A DNA stretch of 64,000 nt from Rhodobacterales bacterium (GCA_021155205.1 JAJNPS010000027.1:14043-78042), one strand, 5' to 3'. Numbered from the stretch's first letter, positions 35,566-45,171 are shown. Translations and numbers: made by a program. The notes: generated by a model from the letters alone, not told the origin.

Positions 35566-36105
35566 TCAAGCCGCAAGGCGAACAATTGCCGCCCCGAGCA
35601 CGCGATCCGCCGAGAACGGACCAGCCCCTTTCAGGACCAGAACCGCCAGCAGGAACAGCCAGAACGCCCGCTGGTCCAGGATCACCGCGTCCGAGGCACG
35701 GTCGAACCAGGCACCCGCGCCGACCCCATGGCCGACGATGTCGGTCAGGCTTTGCACCAGCACGAAGCCGATCATCCCCAGTGCCGCAAGCCGGGTGAAG
35801 AGGCCGATCAGGATCAGCGCGGGCAGCAGGAACTCGGACCACGCCCCGGCAAGGACGACCAGCCCGTGCCAGAGACCAAGCTGTCCGGGATCGAACCCGA
35901 CAGCTTCGAAGGCGCGGGGGAATATCTGGCCATAGGCCCCGGCAGAGGGCAGGAAGGGCCCGTCCAGCTTCGTCAGGGCCGAGGCCCAGAAATACCCTGC
36001 CAGCACCCCGGCGAAGACCAACCTGGCGAGGCTTGGCAGCAACCAGTCGGCCTGGCGACCGGAGACCGCAACCATTTGATCGTAAATCCGGAAAATGCGG
36101 GTCAT
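35566..36105 (-). CDS. DoxX-family membrane protein of the bufferin operon (BufD position)
   Basis: 179 residues with four hydrophobic segments of the DoxX type (LPSLARLVFAGVLAGYFWAS, LSxALTKLDGP-like loop, LLPALILIGLFTRLAALGM, FWLFLLAVLVLKG). In bufferin operons a DoxX protein is the last gene; it may have a redox or quinone role in the inner membrane. Overlaps bufC by 4 bases. Start ATG at 36105. Confidence 0.85.
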   Translation of the reverse strand: MTRIFRIYDQMVAVSGRQADWLLPSLARLVFAGVLAGYFWASALTKLDGPFLPSAGAYGQIFPRAFEAVGFDPGQLGLWHGLVVLAGAWSEFLLPALILIGLFTRLAALGMIGFVLVQSLTDIVGHGVGAGAWFDRASDAVILDQRAFWLFLLAVLVLKGAGPFSADRVLGAAIVRLAA

Positions 36106-36833
36106 GCGGCTGCTCCGATGATGGCGCGGTTCGAGATCAGGAGGGCGAGAAGAACCGACAGATCAACAGTCCCGCCCGCCATGTCCAAACTGTCGCCCAG
36201 GGTCCGGCCTTCCAGAAGCCCGGCCAGGAACGCCGCGGTTCCGGGCGGCAATGGCCAGGGCCGCGGGTCGAACTCGGGCCGCAGCACCACGACATCCTGG
36301 ACCACAGCTTGCGGCGCAGGGCCGCTTTCGTGGTTCGCCGCCCAGATCGCATGGACCGGCCAGCGCGACCGGACAACCCGCAAGGACGGGGCAAGGGTCA
36401 GGCGCAGGCTGGCGATGTCCTCGCCCAGAAGCCGCTGAAACTCGGCCTCCGGCAGGGGCGCGCTGTCGGCGGCGTGGTAGCTTTCGCGTATTGCCTGATC
36501 CAGCCGGGCTACATCGGGCAGATAGGCCAGATGTGCAACCTGCCGGAAACCTGCCAGAAATTCTGGCATCGCCGCGCCATAAAGCATCAGTATCCGCGAT
36601 GTCGGCGGATGGGCCCGCAGGAACTCTCGGGCCATGGCGGCGAAGAAATCGTCGCCGACAAGCTTGCGCACCGTCGGGAAAGCCGCCTCCAAAGCGCTGG
36701 TCAGCGACGAGAAGACATTGTTGCGATAGACCGCGAACCGCTTTGGCGCGGGACGGCCGAGGGGATCGACCAGCCCCGCGGGAACGGCGGCATCGGGGTC
36801 GAGCAGCGCACGGGCAAACTGTGATTGGGTCAT
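36102..36833 (-). CDS. bufC: BufC/HvfC-type partner protein (DUF2063)
   Basis: 243 residues. Begins [20 protein letters not shown] with the N-terminal DUF2063 fold, [40 protein letters not shown] and [18 protein letters not shown] being typical. In bufferin operons it acts with the MNIO enzyme BufB, likely presenting the precursor peptide. Overlaps bufB and the DoxX gene by 4 bases each, so translation is coupled. Confidence 0.9.
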   Translation of the reverse strand: MTQSQFARALLDPDAAVPAGLVDPLGRPAPKRFAVYRNNVFSSLTSALEAAFPTVRKLVGDDFFAAMAREFLRAHPPTSRILMLYGAAMPEFLAGFRQVAHLAYLPDVARLDQAIRESYHAADSAPLPEAEFQRLLGEDIASLRLTLAPSLRVVRSRWPVHAIWAANHESGPAPQAVVQDVVVLRPEFDPRPWPLPPGTAAFLAGLLEGRTLGDSLDMAGGTVDLSVLLALLISNRAIIGAAA

Positions 36834-37681
36834 GCGACAGGCTCCAGGATCGTGGCGGCACGGGCGGCCTCCGATGCAAGCACTGCCCAGTCGGGGACAT
36901 CATTGTCCCATTCGATCAGCGTCGGGCGGGGTCCGGCGCGGCGAATGACCTGTGCATAAAGCGCCCAGACCGGGTCAACGACTTCGGTTCCGTGGCTGTC
37001 GATCAGCAAGGGGTTGCCGTGGTCATCGCGGTCCTCGTGATGCCCGCCAAGATGGATCTCGCCCACGGCAGAAAGCGGGAAGGCGTCCAGATACCCCAGT
37101 GGATCGTAATTCTGATTGGTGCCGGAGACATAGACGTTGTTCACATCCAGCAGAAGGCCGCAGCCGGTGCGGCGCACGACTTCGGCCAGAAAATCCGTCT
37201 CGGCCATCGCCGTGTCGCTGAACGCGATATAGGTCGAGGGGTTTTCCAGCAGCATCCGGCGACCCAGAACGTCTTGCACTTCGTTGATATGGGCTGCGAC
37301 CCGGGACAGGGTGGCGGGCGTGTAGGGCAAGGGCAGCAGATCATTGAGATAAGCCCCGTCATGGGTCGACCAGGCCAGATGTTCGGAGAAGCTGGCCGGT
37401 TTCAGCCAGGTGCAAAGCTGCTTCAGGCGGGCCAGATGGTCGCGGTCCAGGGGGCTTTCACCACCGATCGACAGGCCCACACCGTGGACCGAAATGGGGA
37501 AGCGGTCGGCCAGATGGCGCAGCTGCGCCAGCGGACGCCCGCCCGCGCCCATGTAGTTCTCGGCGTGAATCTCCAGCCAGCCGACCGGGCCGGGGTCCGC
37601 CGTGATGGCGGCGAAATGCTGCGGCTTGTAGCCGACGCCCGGTTTCACCGGCAATCCGTTTGCGCTTTGATCCAGCATCAC
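36830..37681 (-). CDS. bufB: MNIO peptide-modifying enzyme (DUF692)
   Basis: 283 residues. TIM-barrel multinuclear non-heme iron oxygenase. Metal-ligand blocks are clear: [70 protein letters not shown] and [15 protein letters not shown] enzymes convert Cys of bufferin precursors to thiooxazole-type heterocycles with O2. Preceded by bufA (47-bp gap with a hairpin) and followed by bufC (4-base overlap). The partner gene next door makes the peptide assignment strong. Confidence 0.94.
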   Translation of the reverse strand: MMLDQSANGLPVKPGVGYKPQHFAAITADPGPVGWLEIHAENYMGAGGRPLAQLRHLADRFPISVHGVGLSIGGESPLDRDHLARLKQLCTWLKPASFSEHLAWSTHDGAYLNDLLPLPYTPATLSRVAAHINEVQDVLGRRMLLENPSTYIAFSDTAMAETDFLAEVVRRTGCGLLLDVNNVYVSGTNQNYDPLGYLDAFPLSAVGEIHLGGHHEDRDDHGNPLLIDSHGTEVVDPVWALYAQVIRRAGPRPTLIEWDNDVPDWAVLASEAARAATILEPVA

Positions 37682-37696
37682 ATCCCCCGATGGTTG

Positions 37697-37720
37697 CCCC
37701 CGGCCCTGGCGGGTCGGGGG
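37697..37720 (-). terminator. Hairpin between bufA and bufB
   Basis: CCCCCG-A-CCC-GCCA-GGG-C-CGGGGG on the transcript strand, a 9-bp stem with one A/C mismatch, inside the 47-bp gap. It has no T-run, so it may lower read-through or stabilise the bufA mRNA, giving more precursor peptide than enzymes. Confidence 0.55.
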
Positions 37721-37728
37721 AGGTGGCT

Positions 37729-38082
37729 TCAGCCAGCCATGTCGCGGTCAAGCGCTTTCAGCGAGCCTTTGCGGGCCATACCGTCTGCTGCTGCGGGAAG
37801 TTCCATGGTCAGGCAGGTTCCGGTCGGAACCAGCTTGAAGGCATTGCCCTGATAGTCGACCTTCGCGCTTCCGGCGCAGGTCGTGCCTTCGCCGGCCTTG
37901 CAGTCGTTCTGGCCGGCCAGCGCCACGCCGAAGCACTTTTCCTTCGTCCCGTCGGCCAACGCTGCCTCGGTCATCTTGATTTTGTCCGCCATCGTCTGTG
38001 CGTAGACGCCCGAAGCCGAGAGAGTGGAGAGCGCGGAGGCAAACGCGCCGGCGATGACGAGCGATTTCGATTGATAAGACAT
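37729..38082 (-). CDS. bufA: Bufferin precursor (BufA1-type copper-binding peptide)
   Basis: 117 residues. Signal peptide ([22 protein letters not shown], cleavage about residue 28) leads to the periplasm. The mature part has four Cys (50, 61, 69, 90) in the DUF2282 pattern [39 protein letters not shown]. In the Caulobacter bufferins, Cys residues of this family are turned into thiooxazoles by BufB and the peptide sequesters copper. Start at ATG 38082; the family pattern and the adjacent bufB/bufC make the call strong, while modification sites are inferred. Confidence 0.93.
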   Translation of the reverse strand: MSYQSKSLVIAGAFASALSTLSASGVYAQTMADKIKMTEAALADGTKEKCFGVALAGQNDCKAGEGTTCAGSAKVDYQGNAFKLVPTGTCLTMELPAAADGMARKGSLKALDRDMAG

Positions 38083-38238
38083 GTGAGCATCCCTTGGGTT
38101 GACCGTCGCAACAGCTGCGACACCCAAAGAACTATGCTTTCACTACGCTCACAGGACAGGCACGGACCTGTGAACCACAGCTTCGTGAGACCGATTTTGC
38201 AATCGCAGAAATGCAGAAATCCCGCCGAATCAGAAACT

Positions 38239-38267
38239 TTCATATATTTATCAGTATTTTATGTCAA
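38239..38267 (-). promoter_or_regulatory. Promoter of the bufferin operon overlapping the thrS stop
   Basis: TTGACA (38262-38267, perfect), 17-base spacer, TATGAA (38239-38244) on the minus strand, in a locally AT-rich stretch. The thrS stop codon TGA (38264-38266) lies inside the -35 hexamer. Predicted transcript starts near 38230, leaving about 150 bases of leader with a GTCGCA/TGCGAC dyad at 38104-38120. In Caulobacter a buf operon is under the ECF sigma factor SigF; I saw no sigF-nrsF pair here. Confidence 0.55.
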
Positions 38268-40210
38268 TCTCTTGCGGGCGGTAGAGCCTCGAACCCGAAC
38301 GATGCTATCGCAGAATCGAGGCTGATCGTTTCAGTCCTGGTCTCGCCCAGGCGGCGAACTGAAACAGTTTTCGCCTCTACTTCCCGCATCCCGATGGCCA
38401 GGATCACGGGCACCTTGCCGACCGAATGCTCACGGACCTTGTAGTTGATCTTTTCATTGCGCACATCCGCCTCGGCCCGCACCCCGGCGGCCTTCAGCGC
38501 GTTCACAACCTCATGCACGAAAGGATCGGCATCCGACACGATGGAGGCGACGACAACCTGACGGGGGGCCAGCCAGAACGGCAAGCGCCCGGCGTAGTTT
38601 TCCAGAAGGATGCCGATGAAGCGTTCAAACGATCCCAGGATCGCCCGGTGCAGCATATAGGGACGGTGTTTGCCGCCATTCTCGCCGACATATTCGGCGT
38701 CAAGCCGCGTCGGCGTGTTGCCGTCGACCTGAAAGGTTCCGCACTGCCATTTGCGCCCGATCGCATCGGTCAGCTTGAAATCCAGCTTTGGCCCGTAGAA
38801 TGCGCCTTCGCCGGGGTCGATCTCATAGGCATTGCCGGTCTTGCGGATGGCATTTTCCAGCGCTGCCTCCAGCTTGTCCCATGTCTCGTCCGACCCGATC
38901 CGCACATCGGGGCGCGTCGACAGCTTGATCTCGAAACTGTCGAAGCCAAGGTCCTTGTAGACGGATGCCAGCAACGCGATGAAGTCCGCACATTCCGCCT
39001 CGATCTGATCCTCGGTGCAGAAGATATGCGCGTCGTCCTGCGTGAAGCCGCGCACCCGCATCAGCCCGTGCATCGAGCCGCTCGACTCATACCGGTGGCA
39101 GGACCCGAACTCGGCCAGCCGCAGCGGCAGGTCACGATAGGACTTGAGCCCTTGATTATAGACCTGCACATGGCACGGGCAGTTCATCGGCTTAAGGGCA
39201 TTGATGCGCTTTTCGTTCGCGCCTTCCTCGTCAACCTCGACCAGGAACATGTTCTCGCGGTAGGCTTCCCAGTGGCCCGATTTTTCCCACAGCACCCGGT
39301 CAACAACCTGCGGCGTGCGGATTTCCTTGTAGCCCGCCTTGCGCTGGCGGCCACGCATGTAATCCTCAAGCGCGCGGTAGATCGTCCAGCCATTCGGGTG
39401 CCAGAAGACCATGCCGGGCGCCTCTTCCTGCAGATGGAACAGGTCCATCTCGCGGCCAAGCTTGCGATGGTCGCGTTTCGCGGCCTCCTCCAGCATCGTC
39501 AGATGCGCCTTCAGGTCATCGCGGTTCCTGAACGCCACGCCATAGATGCGCTGGAGCATGGGGCGGCTGGCATCGCCCAGCCAGTAGGCGCCCGCCACAT
39601 GCGTCAGCTTGAACGCATCCGCAGGCACCTGCCCCGTATGCTGCAGGTGCGGACCCCGGCAGAGGTCCTGCCAGGGCCCATGCCAGTACATCCGCAACGG
39701 CTCACCCGCGGGGATGCGGTCGATCAGCTCCAGCTTGAAGGGCTCGCCGCGGTCCTTGTAATGCGCGATGGCGCGGGCGCGGTCCCAGACCTCGGTGCGG
39801 ATGGGATCGCGGGCGTTGATGATCTGCTTCATGCGCGCCTCGATTGCCCCGAGGTCTTCGGGTGTGAACGGTTCGGCGCGGTCGAAATCGTAGAACCAGC
39901 CCTGATCGCGGACGGGTCCGATCGTGACCTTCACATCAGGCCAGATTTCCTGCACCGCGCGGGCCATGATGTGCGCGCAGTCGTGGCGGATCAGTTCCAG
40001 CGCCTGTGCATCATCGGCCATCGTGCGGATGGAAATCGTCGCGTTGGACGCGATTGGCCAGGCAAGGTCCCAGTGCGCCCCGTTGACCGTGGCGCTGATC
40101 GCCTTCTTCGCAAGGCCCGGCGCAATGGAGGCCGCGACTTCGGCAGGCGTCACCCCCGCCGCATAGTCACGTTTGTTGCCGTCGGGAAAGGTCAGGGAAA
40201 TCGTGGACAT
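38264..40210 (-). CDS. thrS: Threonyl-tRNA synthetase
   Basis: 648 residues, full length. Domains in order: TGS (residues 1-60), editing domain with [16 protein letters not shown] and the Cys/His of the zinc-like site, class II catalytic core with motif 2-like [30 protein letters not shown] and motif 3-like [18 protein letters not shown], and an anticodon-binding domain ending [18 protein letters not shown]. Charges tRNA-Thr. The stop overlaps the promoter of the buf operon; thrS itself is divergent from the alpha/beta-hydrolase gene at 40375. Confidence 0.97.
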   Translation of the reverse strand: MSTISLTFPDGNKRDYAAGVTPAEVAASIAPGLAKKAISATVNGAHWDLAWPIASNATISIRTMADDAQALELIRHDCAHIMARAVQEIWPDVKVTIGPVRDQGWFYDFDRAEPFTPEDLGAIEARMKQIINARDPIRTEVWDRARAIAHYKDRGEPFKLELIDRIPAGEPLRMYWHGPWQDLCRGPHLQHTGQVPADAFKLTHVAGAYWLGDASRPMLQRIYGVAFRNRDDLKAHLTMLEEAAKRDHRKLGREMDLFHLQEEAPGMVFWHPNGWTIYRALEDYMRGRQRKAGYKEIRTPQVVDRVLWEKSGHWEAYRENMFLVEVDEEGANEKRINALKPMNCPCHVQVYNQGLKSYRDLPLRLAEFGSCHRYESSGSMHGLMRVRGFTQDDAHIFCTEDQIEAECADFIALLASVYKDLGFDSFEIKLSTRPDVRIGSDETWDKLEAALENAIRKTGNAYEIDPGEGAFYGPKLDFKLTDAIGRKWQCGTFQVDGNTPTRLDAEYVGENGGKHRPYMLHRAILGSFERFIGILLENYAGRLPFWLAPRQVVVASIVSDADPFVHEVVNALKAAGVRAEADVRNEKINYKVREHSVGKVPVILAIGMREVEAKTVSVRRLGETRTETISLDSAIASFGFEALPPARD

Positions 40211-40374
40211 GGCTGTCCTCCTCGTCGATTTGGCGCCTACGAAACGCCCGGTTGCGGGTTATGTCGGCAGGTTTCTGCCTGTGCCGGACGGGGAAGTCAA
40301 TTGTCGCGGCCTTCCCGCGTGACATCGTGGGCACGGGGCTGCCATGCACGCCTCGGGCCTGCTATAGCCGCTGC

Positions 40375-41130
40375 ATGACCCGCTATCTTGATCTTTCCCC
40401 GACGCGCCGGCTTGCCTTTCACAAGGTCGAAGGTGCCGGCCCGACCGTGGTGTTCCTGGGCGGCTACAAGTCGGACATGACCGGCACCAAGGCGCTGGCG
40501 CTGGAGGACTGGGCGGTGGCGCGTGGCCAGGCCTTCCTGCGGTTCGACTACACGGGCCATGGTCAGTCGTCCGGCACGCTGGCAGACGGCTGCATCGGCG
40601 ACTGGCACGATGATGCGGCCGCGATGATCGCGGCGCAGGCGGCGGGTCCCCTTGTCCTGGTCGGATCATCCATGGGCGGCTGGATTTCGCTTCTGTTGTC
40701 GCGTCAGATGGCCGGGCGGATTGCGGGGCTGGTTGGGCTGGCGGCAGCGCCCGACTTTACCGATGACATCTGGCGGGCGTTGACCCCGGAACAGCATGAA
40801 GCGATGCTGCGGGATGGCCGGATCGCCATACCGTCCGACTTTGGCGGCCCCTATATCTACACCCTTCGCCTGATCGAGGACGGCCGCCGCCAGCGCATCC
40901 TTGACCGGCCGCTGCATCTGCCTTTTCCGGTGCGCTGGTTGCAGGGAACGGCGGACAGCGCGGTACCCGTCGCCACGGCCCTGCGCCTGCTTGATCACGC
41001 GACCGGCCCCGACATCCGCCTGACGCTGATCAAGGATGCCGATCACCGCTTGTCGACACCCGATTGTCTGGAAATGATAAGGACAACCGTCCAGGAGATT
41101 GCCGGGAACGGCAGACAGGTTGCGCAATGA
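40375..41130 (+). CDS. Alpha/beta hydrolase (ABHD10-like esterase)
   Basis: 251 residues with an intact catalytic triad pattern: nucleophile elbow VGSSMGGWISL (Ser about 100), acid in GTADSAVPV (Asp), and His in KDADHRLSTPDC. The oxyanion region VVFLGGYKSDMTGTKA is like mitochondrial ABHD10 thioesterases. Substrate unknown; intracellular. Precedes a second, altered hydrolase by 22 bases, so both may be one unit. Confidence 0.85.
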   Translation: MTRYLDLSPTRRLAFHKVEGAGPTVVFLGGYKSDMTGTKALALEDWAVARGQAFLRFDYTGHGQSSGTLADGCIGDWHDDAAAMIAAQAAGPLVLVGSSMGGWISLLLSRQMAGRIAGLVGLAAAPDFTDDIWRALTPEQHEAMLRDGRIAIPSDFGGPYIYTLRLIEDGRRQRILDRPLHLPFPVRWLQGTADSAVPVATALRLLDHATGPDIRLTLIKDADHRLSTPDCLEMIRTTVQEIAGNGRQVAQ

Positions 41131-41152
41131 CAAACCCGCCCCGTCGCATCGC

Positions 41153-41863
41153 ATGACGGAAACGCTGGTTGTCATTCCGGGTTTCATGGCGGATGCGCGG
41201 GCGTTCATGCCGCAACTGGTACATCTGGGGGCATCGCGTCCGACGCTGGTGATCCTGCCGACAATGGGCGAAACGGTCGAGCAGATCAGTGCCGCGATGG
41301 CGGGTTCGCTGCCGGAGAGGTTCGCGCTGGTCGGGCACGGCCTTGGCGGGCTGGTGGCGATCGACGTTTTGCGGCGGATGCCCGACGCCGTGTCGCGGCT
41401 GGCCCTGATCGCGACCGATCATCTGCCCGAACTGCCACAAGCCGCCGCCGCCCGTGAGACGCGGATCGTGGCGGCCCGGTCGGGCCGTCTTGCCCAGGCG
41501 ATGCAGGAAGAGCTTCCTCCGACGATTCTGGCCGACACCCCTTGGCGCATAAACGTCATTGACCTTGTGCAGGACATGGCGGCCGGCCTTGGCCCCCTGC
41601 AATTCCAGAACCAGTCCCGCGCGATGATCCGCAGGCCTGACCCGCACCGGACGTTGCGGCTGGTCAGGGTGCCCACCCTGATCATCATCGGCGCACAGGA
41701 TCCGCTGGTGCCGGTCCGGCGGGCGGAACTGATGGTGCAACTGATGAAACAGGCGCGGCTGGCCGTCGTGCCCGACGCAGGTCATCTGCCGATGCTGGAA
41801 CAGCCCGAGGTGGTCTCCGACCTGTTGCGCGACTTTCTGGCCGGACCACTGCTATTGCGATGA
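41153..41863 (+). CDS. Alpha/beta hydrolase with Gly in place of the nucleophile Ser
   Basis: 236 residues. The elbow reads VGHGLGGLVAI: Gly63 (codon GGC) sits where Ser (AGC) is expected in GxSxGG. The acid and His positions are kept (GAQDPLVPV, PDAGHLPMLEQPE). Thus the fold is intact but ordinary hydrolysis is unlikely; it may be a noncatalytic or binding protein, or a decaying copy. ATG at 41153. The 3' end overlaps phaZ by 12 bases, convergent. Confidence 0.85.
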   Translation: MTETLVVIPGFMADARAFMPQLVHLGASRPTLVILPTMGETVEQISAAMAGSLPERFALVGHGLGGLVAIDVLRRMPDAVSRLALIATDHLPELPQAAAARETRIVAARSGRLAQAMQEELPPTILADTPWRINVIDLVQDMAAGLGPLQFQNQSRAMIRRPDPHRTLRLVRVPTLIIIGAQDPLVPVRRAELMVQLMKQARLAVVPDAGHLPMLEQPEVVSDLLRDFLAGPLLLR

Positions 41864-43129
41864 GGCGAGGCCGATCTTTGGTTTGCGCGTCACCGGCACG
41901 CCGGAATTCGCGTCGATGAAGTTCAGGACCAGCGGACGGATGTTCAGCCGCCAGCTTTTCCCTGCAAAGATGCCATAATGACCCGCGCCGGGTTCCAGAT
42001 GCTGCTGTTTCTTGCTGTCTGGCAGTCCGGTCAGCAGCTTCAGCGCCGCAACACACTGGCCGGGGGCCGAGATGTCGTCATTCGCCCCCTCCACCGTGAT
42101 CACCGCCACTTGGGTGATCGCACCGAGGTCCACCTTGCGACCGGCCACCACGAATTCGTTCCGCGCGATTTCGCGGTTCTTGAAGATGCGTTCGACCGTC
42201 GAGAGGTAAAACTCTGCCGTCATGTCCATCACAGCCAGGTATTCGTCATAGAACCTGTTGTGGGCATCGTGATCTGACGCCTCGCCGCGCGAAACGCGCA
42301 TGATCTGTTCGGTAAATGCCTTGGAATGGCGTTCGGCGTTCATCGACATGAAGCTTTGCAACTGCAGCAGGCCGGGATAGACCTTGCGGCCTGCACCCTT
42401 GTAAGAAAACCCCACACGCTGGATCGCCAGATGTTCCAGCTGGCCCATCGTGATGCGGCGACCGAAATCCGTGACATCCGTTGCCGCCGCATCGGGGTCC
42501 ACCGGCCCGCCGATCAGGGTCAGGCTGCGCGGCTGCGCGGTCGGATCCTCGGCCGCGAGATAGGCCACGGCGGCCAGCGTCAGCGGCACCGGCTGGCAGA
42601 CAGAAATGACATGCGTATCCGGCCCCAGCGCGCGCATGAAATCGACAAGGTACAGGGTGTAATCCTCGACATCGAACTTGCCCGCGCTGACAGGAATGTC
42701 GCGCGCATTGTGCCAGTCGGTGATATAGACGTCGCAATCAGGCAACAGGCTGGCCACGGTTGATCGCAGCAGGGTGGCATAGTGCCCGGACATCGGCGCT
42801 ACCAGCATCACCTTGCGGGCCATCGGTGCGCGGCGGCGGACGGCAAACTGCACCAGATTGCCAAACGGCCGTTCCACCACGGTTTTCACATCGACGATGT
42901 GGTCCTGGCCCTCGGGGCCGACGATCGACCGGATGCCCCAGTCGGGTTTGACGATCATGCGCGAAAACGACCGTTCGGCCACCTCGCCCCAGGCGGCGAT
43001 CAGGGGGACCACCGGGTTCATCGACAAGGCAAAGGCCGGATAGGACGCCATCGCCCGCGCGGTTGCACCATACCATTCATTCGTATTGCGCAGACTTTGC
43101 ATCAGATCGTACGTCAACATATACTTCAT
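41852..43129 (-). CDS. phaZ: Intracellular PHA depolymerase
   Basis: 425 residues. Breaks down stored polyhydroxybutyrate. The catalytic nucleophile is Cys178 in HVISVCQPVPLTLAA (type I intracellular PhaZ use Cys), with conserved blocks PMARKVMLVAPMSGHYATLL, YITDWHNARDIPV, TLIGGPVDPDAA and VEGANDDISAPGQ. ATG at 43129 is the family start. Divergent from phaC with a 100-bp shared region; convergent with the Gly-elbow hydrolase. Confidence 0.95.
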   Translation of the reverse strand: MKYMLTYDLMQSLRNTNEWYGATARAMASYPAFALSMNPVVPLIAAWGEVAERSFSRMIVKPDWGIRSIVGPEGQDHIVDVKTVVERPFGNLVQFAVRRRAPMARKVMLVAPMSGHYATLLRSTVASLLPDCDVYITDWHNARDIPVSAGKFDVEDYTLYLVDFMRALGPDTHVISVCQPVPLTLAAVAYLAAEDPTAQPRSLTLIGGPVDPDAAATDVTDFGRRITMGQLEHLAIQRVGFSYKGAGRKVYPGLLQLQSFMSMNAERHSKAFTEQIMRVSRGEASDHDAHNRFYDEYLAVMDMTAEFYLSTVERIFKNREIARNEFVVAGRKVDLGAITQVAVITVEGANDDISAPGQCVAALKLLTGLPDSKKQQHLEPGAGHYGIFAGKSWRLNIRPLVLNFIDANSGVPVTRKPKIGLASSQ

Positions 43130-43194
43130 GTTCTGTCCCTGTCCGGCAGATGCGCCGGTGTCTCGCCGCATCCCCCCAGAACGGCGACGTTATG

Positions 43195-43205
43195 CTGCAT
43201 AGCGG
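43195..43205. promoter_or_regulatory. Near-match to a PhaR box upstream of phaC
   Basis: CTGC-ATA-GCGG, one mismatch from CTGC-N3-GCAG, 25 bases before the phaC start and in the phaZ/phaC divergent region. Weak candidate for PhaR control. Confidence 0.4.
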
Positions 43206-43229
43206 CAAGAATACGGTGGAAAGCTTACC

Positions 43230-45026
43230 ATGACAACCGAAGACAGTGACGCGGGCGCCAAGGTTGAGAAACTAAACGCCAATCTTGCCAAATTCGACAC
43301 ATTGTCGAAGCGCTTGACGGCGGCGCTGGCGCAGTACAGGCTGGTGGATACCGCATTGCACGGCCCGTCCACGGAACTCTACATGAAGGCCGCGACCGCC
43401 TACGTCGCCGAGATGATGCAGAACCCCGCCAAGATGATCGAGCATCAGATCGGCCATTGGGGTAGATCGGTGAAACACTACGTCGAGGCCCAGCAAGCGC
43501 TGGCCAAGGGCACCTTCGAGGCCCCCGCCGACCCGGGCCCAAAGGATCGCCGTTTCGCAAACCCGCTGTGGGATACGCATCCCATGTTCAACTATCTCAA
43601 ACAGCAATACCTGCTGAACGCCGAGGCGATCACCGCGACCGTCGCCGACATGGATGTGATGGACCCGCAGGACCGCAAGCGGCTGGAATACTTTACCCGA
43701 CAGATCATCGACCTGTTTTCGCCCACGAATTTTCTGGCCACCAACCCGGACGCGCTGGAAAAGGCGGTCGAGACGGATGGCGAAAGCCTGGTGCAGGGGT
43801 TGGAAAACCTCGTCCGCGACATCGAGGCCAATAGCGGCGATCTTGTCGTCACCCTGGCCAACCGCGAGGCGTTCAAGGTCGGCGAAAACCTTGGCACCAC
43901 GCCGGGGGCGGTGGTCTACCGCAACCGCATGATGGAGCTGATCCAGTACACGCCGACCACGGAAACCGTGTGCCAGACGCCCCTGCTGATCTTTCCGCCG
44001 TGGATCAACAAGTTCTATATCCTGGACCTCAAGGCACAGAATTCGCTGATCAAATGGATTGTGGATCAGGGGTTTACGCTGTTCGTGGTGTCTTGGGTCA
44101 ACCCCGATACCAGCTATCGCGACGTGGCCTTGGATGACTATATCCGCGACGGATATCTGCGTGCGATGGCCGAGGTGCAGCGCATTACCGGCGAGGCGCA
44201 GATCAACGCCGTCGGATACTGCATTGCGGGCACCACGCTGGGCCTGACGCTGGCGCATCTGGAAAAGGCCGGCGACAAATCGGTCAGGTCTGCCACGTTC
44301 TTTACCACGCTGACCGATTTTTCCGACCCCGGCGAGGTTGGCGTATTCCTGGACAACGATTTCGTCGACGGGATCGAACGGCAGTCCATGCACGATGGAC
44401 TTTTGTCCAAGCTTTTCATGGCGCGGACGTTCTCGTTCCTGCGATCCAATGACCTGATCTACCAGCCGGCGATCAAAAGCTACATGATGGGCGAGGCACC
44501 GCCTGCCTTCGACCTGCTTTACTGGAACGGCGATGGGACCGACCTGCCGGCCAAGATGGCGATCGAATACCTGCGGGGGCTGTGTCAGGGCGACGGTTTT
44601 GCGTTGGGTGCCTTTCCGGTCTTTGGCAAGCCTGTGGCGCTGAAGGACATTACCCTGCCCCTGTGTGCCGTCGCGTGCGAGACGGATCACATCGCGCCCT
44701 GGCGCGCCAGTTTCAACGGGGTGAAACAAATGGGGTCGCGCGACAAGACGTTCATCCTGTCGGAGTCCGGGCATATTGCGGGCATCGTCAATCCGCCGTC
44801 CAAGGACAAGTACGGGCACTATCTGAACGACGGCCCTGTTGCGGGCAGCCCGGACGATTGGCAAAAGGCCGCGACTTTTCACAAGGGCAGCTGGTGGCCG
44901 CATTGGAAAGTCTGGCTGGCCGAACGATCAGGTCGGCAGGTTTCCGCCCGCCATCCTGGCGACGCGGGGCATCCGGTGCTGGGTCCGGCCCCCGGGACAT
45001 ATGTGCTTCGGTCGCCAAATACCTGA
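43230..45026 (+). CDS. phaC: Class I poly(R)-hydroxyalkanoate synthase
   Basis: 598 residues. Polymerises (R)-3-hydroxyacyl-CoA at the granule surface. The lipase-like box AVGYCIAGTT holds catalytic Cys331. Other conserved parts: PLLIFPPWINKFYILDL, FVVSWVNPD, LYWNGDGTDLPAKM, Asp region CETDHIAPW, and the His in SESGHIAGIVNPPS. ATG at 43230. Divergent from phaZ and upstream of phaP-phaR. No phaA/phaB is visible in the window. Confidence 0.96.
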   Translation: MTTEDSDAGAKVEKLNANLAKFDTLSKRLTAALAQYRLVDTALHGPSTELYMKAATAYVAEMMQNPAKMIEHQIGHWGRSVKHYVEAQQALAKGTFEAPADPGPKDRRFANPLWDTHPMFNYLKQQYLLNAEAITATVADMDVMDPQDRKRLEYFTRQIIDLFSPTNFLATNPDALEKAVETDGESLVQGLENLVRDIEANSGDLVVTLANREAFKVGENLGTTPGAVVYRNRMMELIQYTPTTETVCQTPLLIFPPWINKFYILDLKAQNSLIKWIVDQGFTLFVVSWVNPDTSYRDVALDDYIRDGYLRAMAEVQRITGEAQINAVGYCIAGTTLGLTLAHLEKAGDKSVRSATFFTTLTDFSDPGEVGVFLDNDFVDGIERQSMHDGLLSKLFMARTFSFLRSNDLIYQPAIKSYMMGEAPPAFDLLYWNGDGTDLPAKMAIEYLRGLCQGDGFALGAFPVFGKPVALKDITLPLCAVACETDHIAPWRASFNGVKQMGSRDKTFILSESGHIAGIVNPPSKDKYGHYLNDGPVAGSPDDWQKAATFHKGSWWPHWKVWLAERSGRQVSARHPGDAGHPVLGPAPGTYVLRSPNT

Positions 45027-45073
45027 CGCGCGTAGGCAATTCGCGATACGTGCAAACGCAACCATAAGTTTTG

Positions 45074-45084
45074 CTGCACCGCAG
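45074..45084. promoter_or_regulatory. PhaR box 1 before phaP
   Basis: CTGC-ACC-GCAG, exact fit to CTGC-N3-4-GCAG, the site of PhaR in Rhodobacter and Paracoccus. Located about 90 bases upstream of phaP. Confidence 0.8.
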
Positions 45085-45092
45085 AATTCCAC

Positions 45093-45121
45093 TTGAATTG
45101 CTGCGCTGCAGCATCTATATC
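45093..45121 (+). promoter_or_regulatory. phaP promoter with PhaR box 2 inside the spacer
   Basis: TTGAAT (45093-45098), 17-base spacer, TATATC (45116-45121). The spacer contains CTGC-GCT-GCAG (45101-45111), an exact PhaR site, so PhaR binding would block RNA polymerase directly. This is a simple explanation for derepression of phasin when granules titrate PhaR. Confidence 0.8.
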
Positions 45122-45171
45122 TTTCTCATCACGAAACGGGGTGTGAACCCCACGCGATCAGGAGATCGAAA

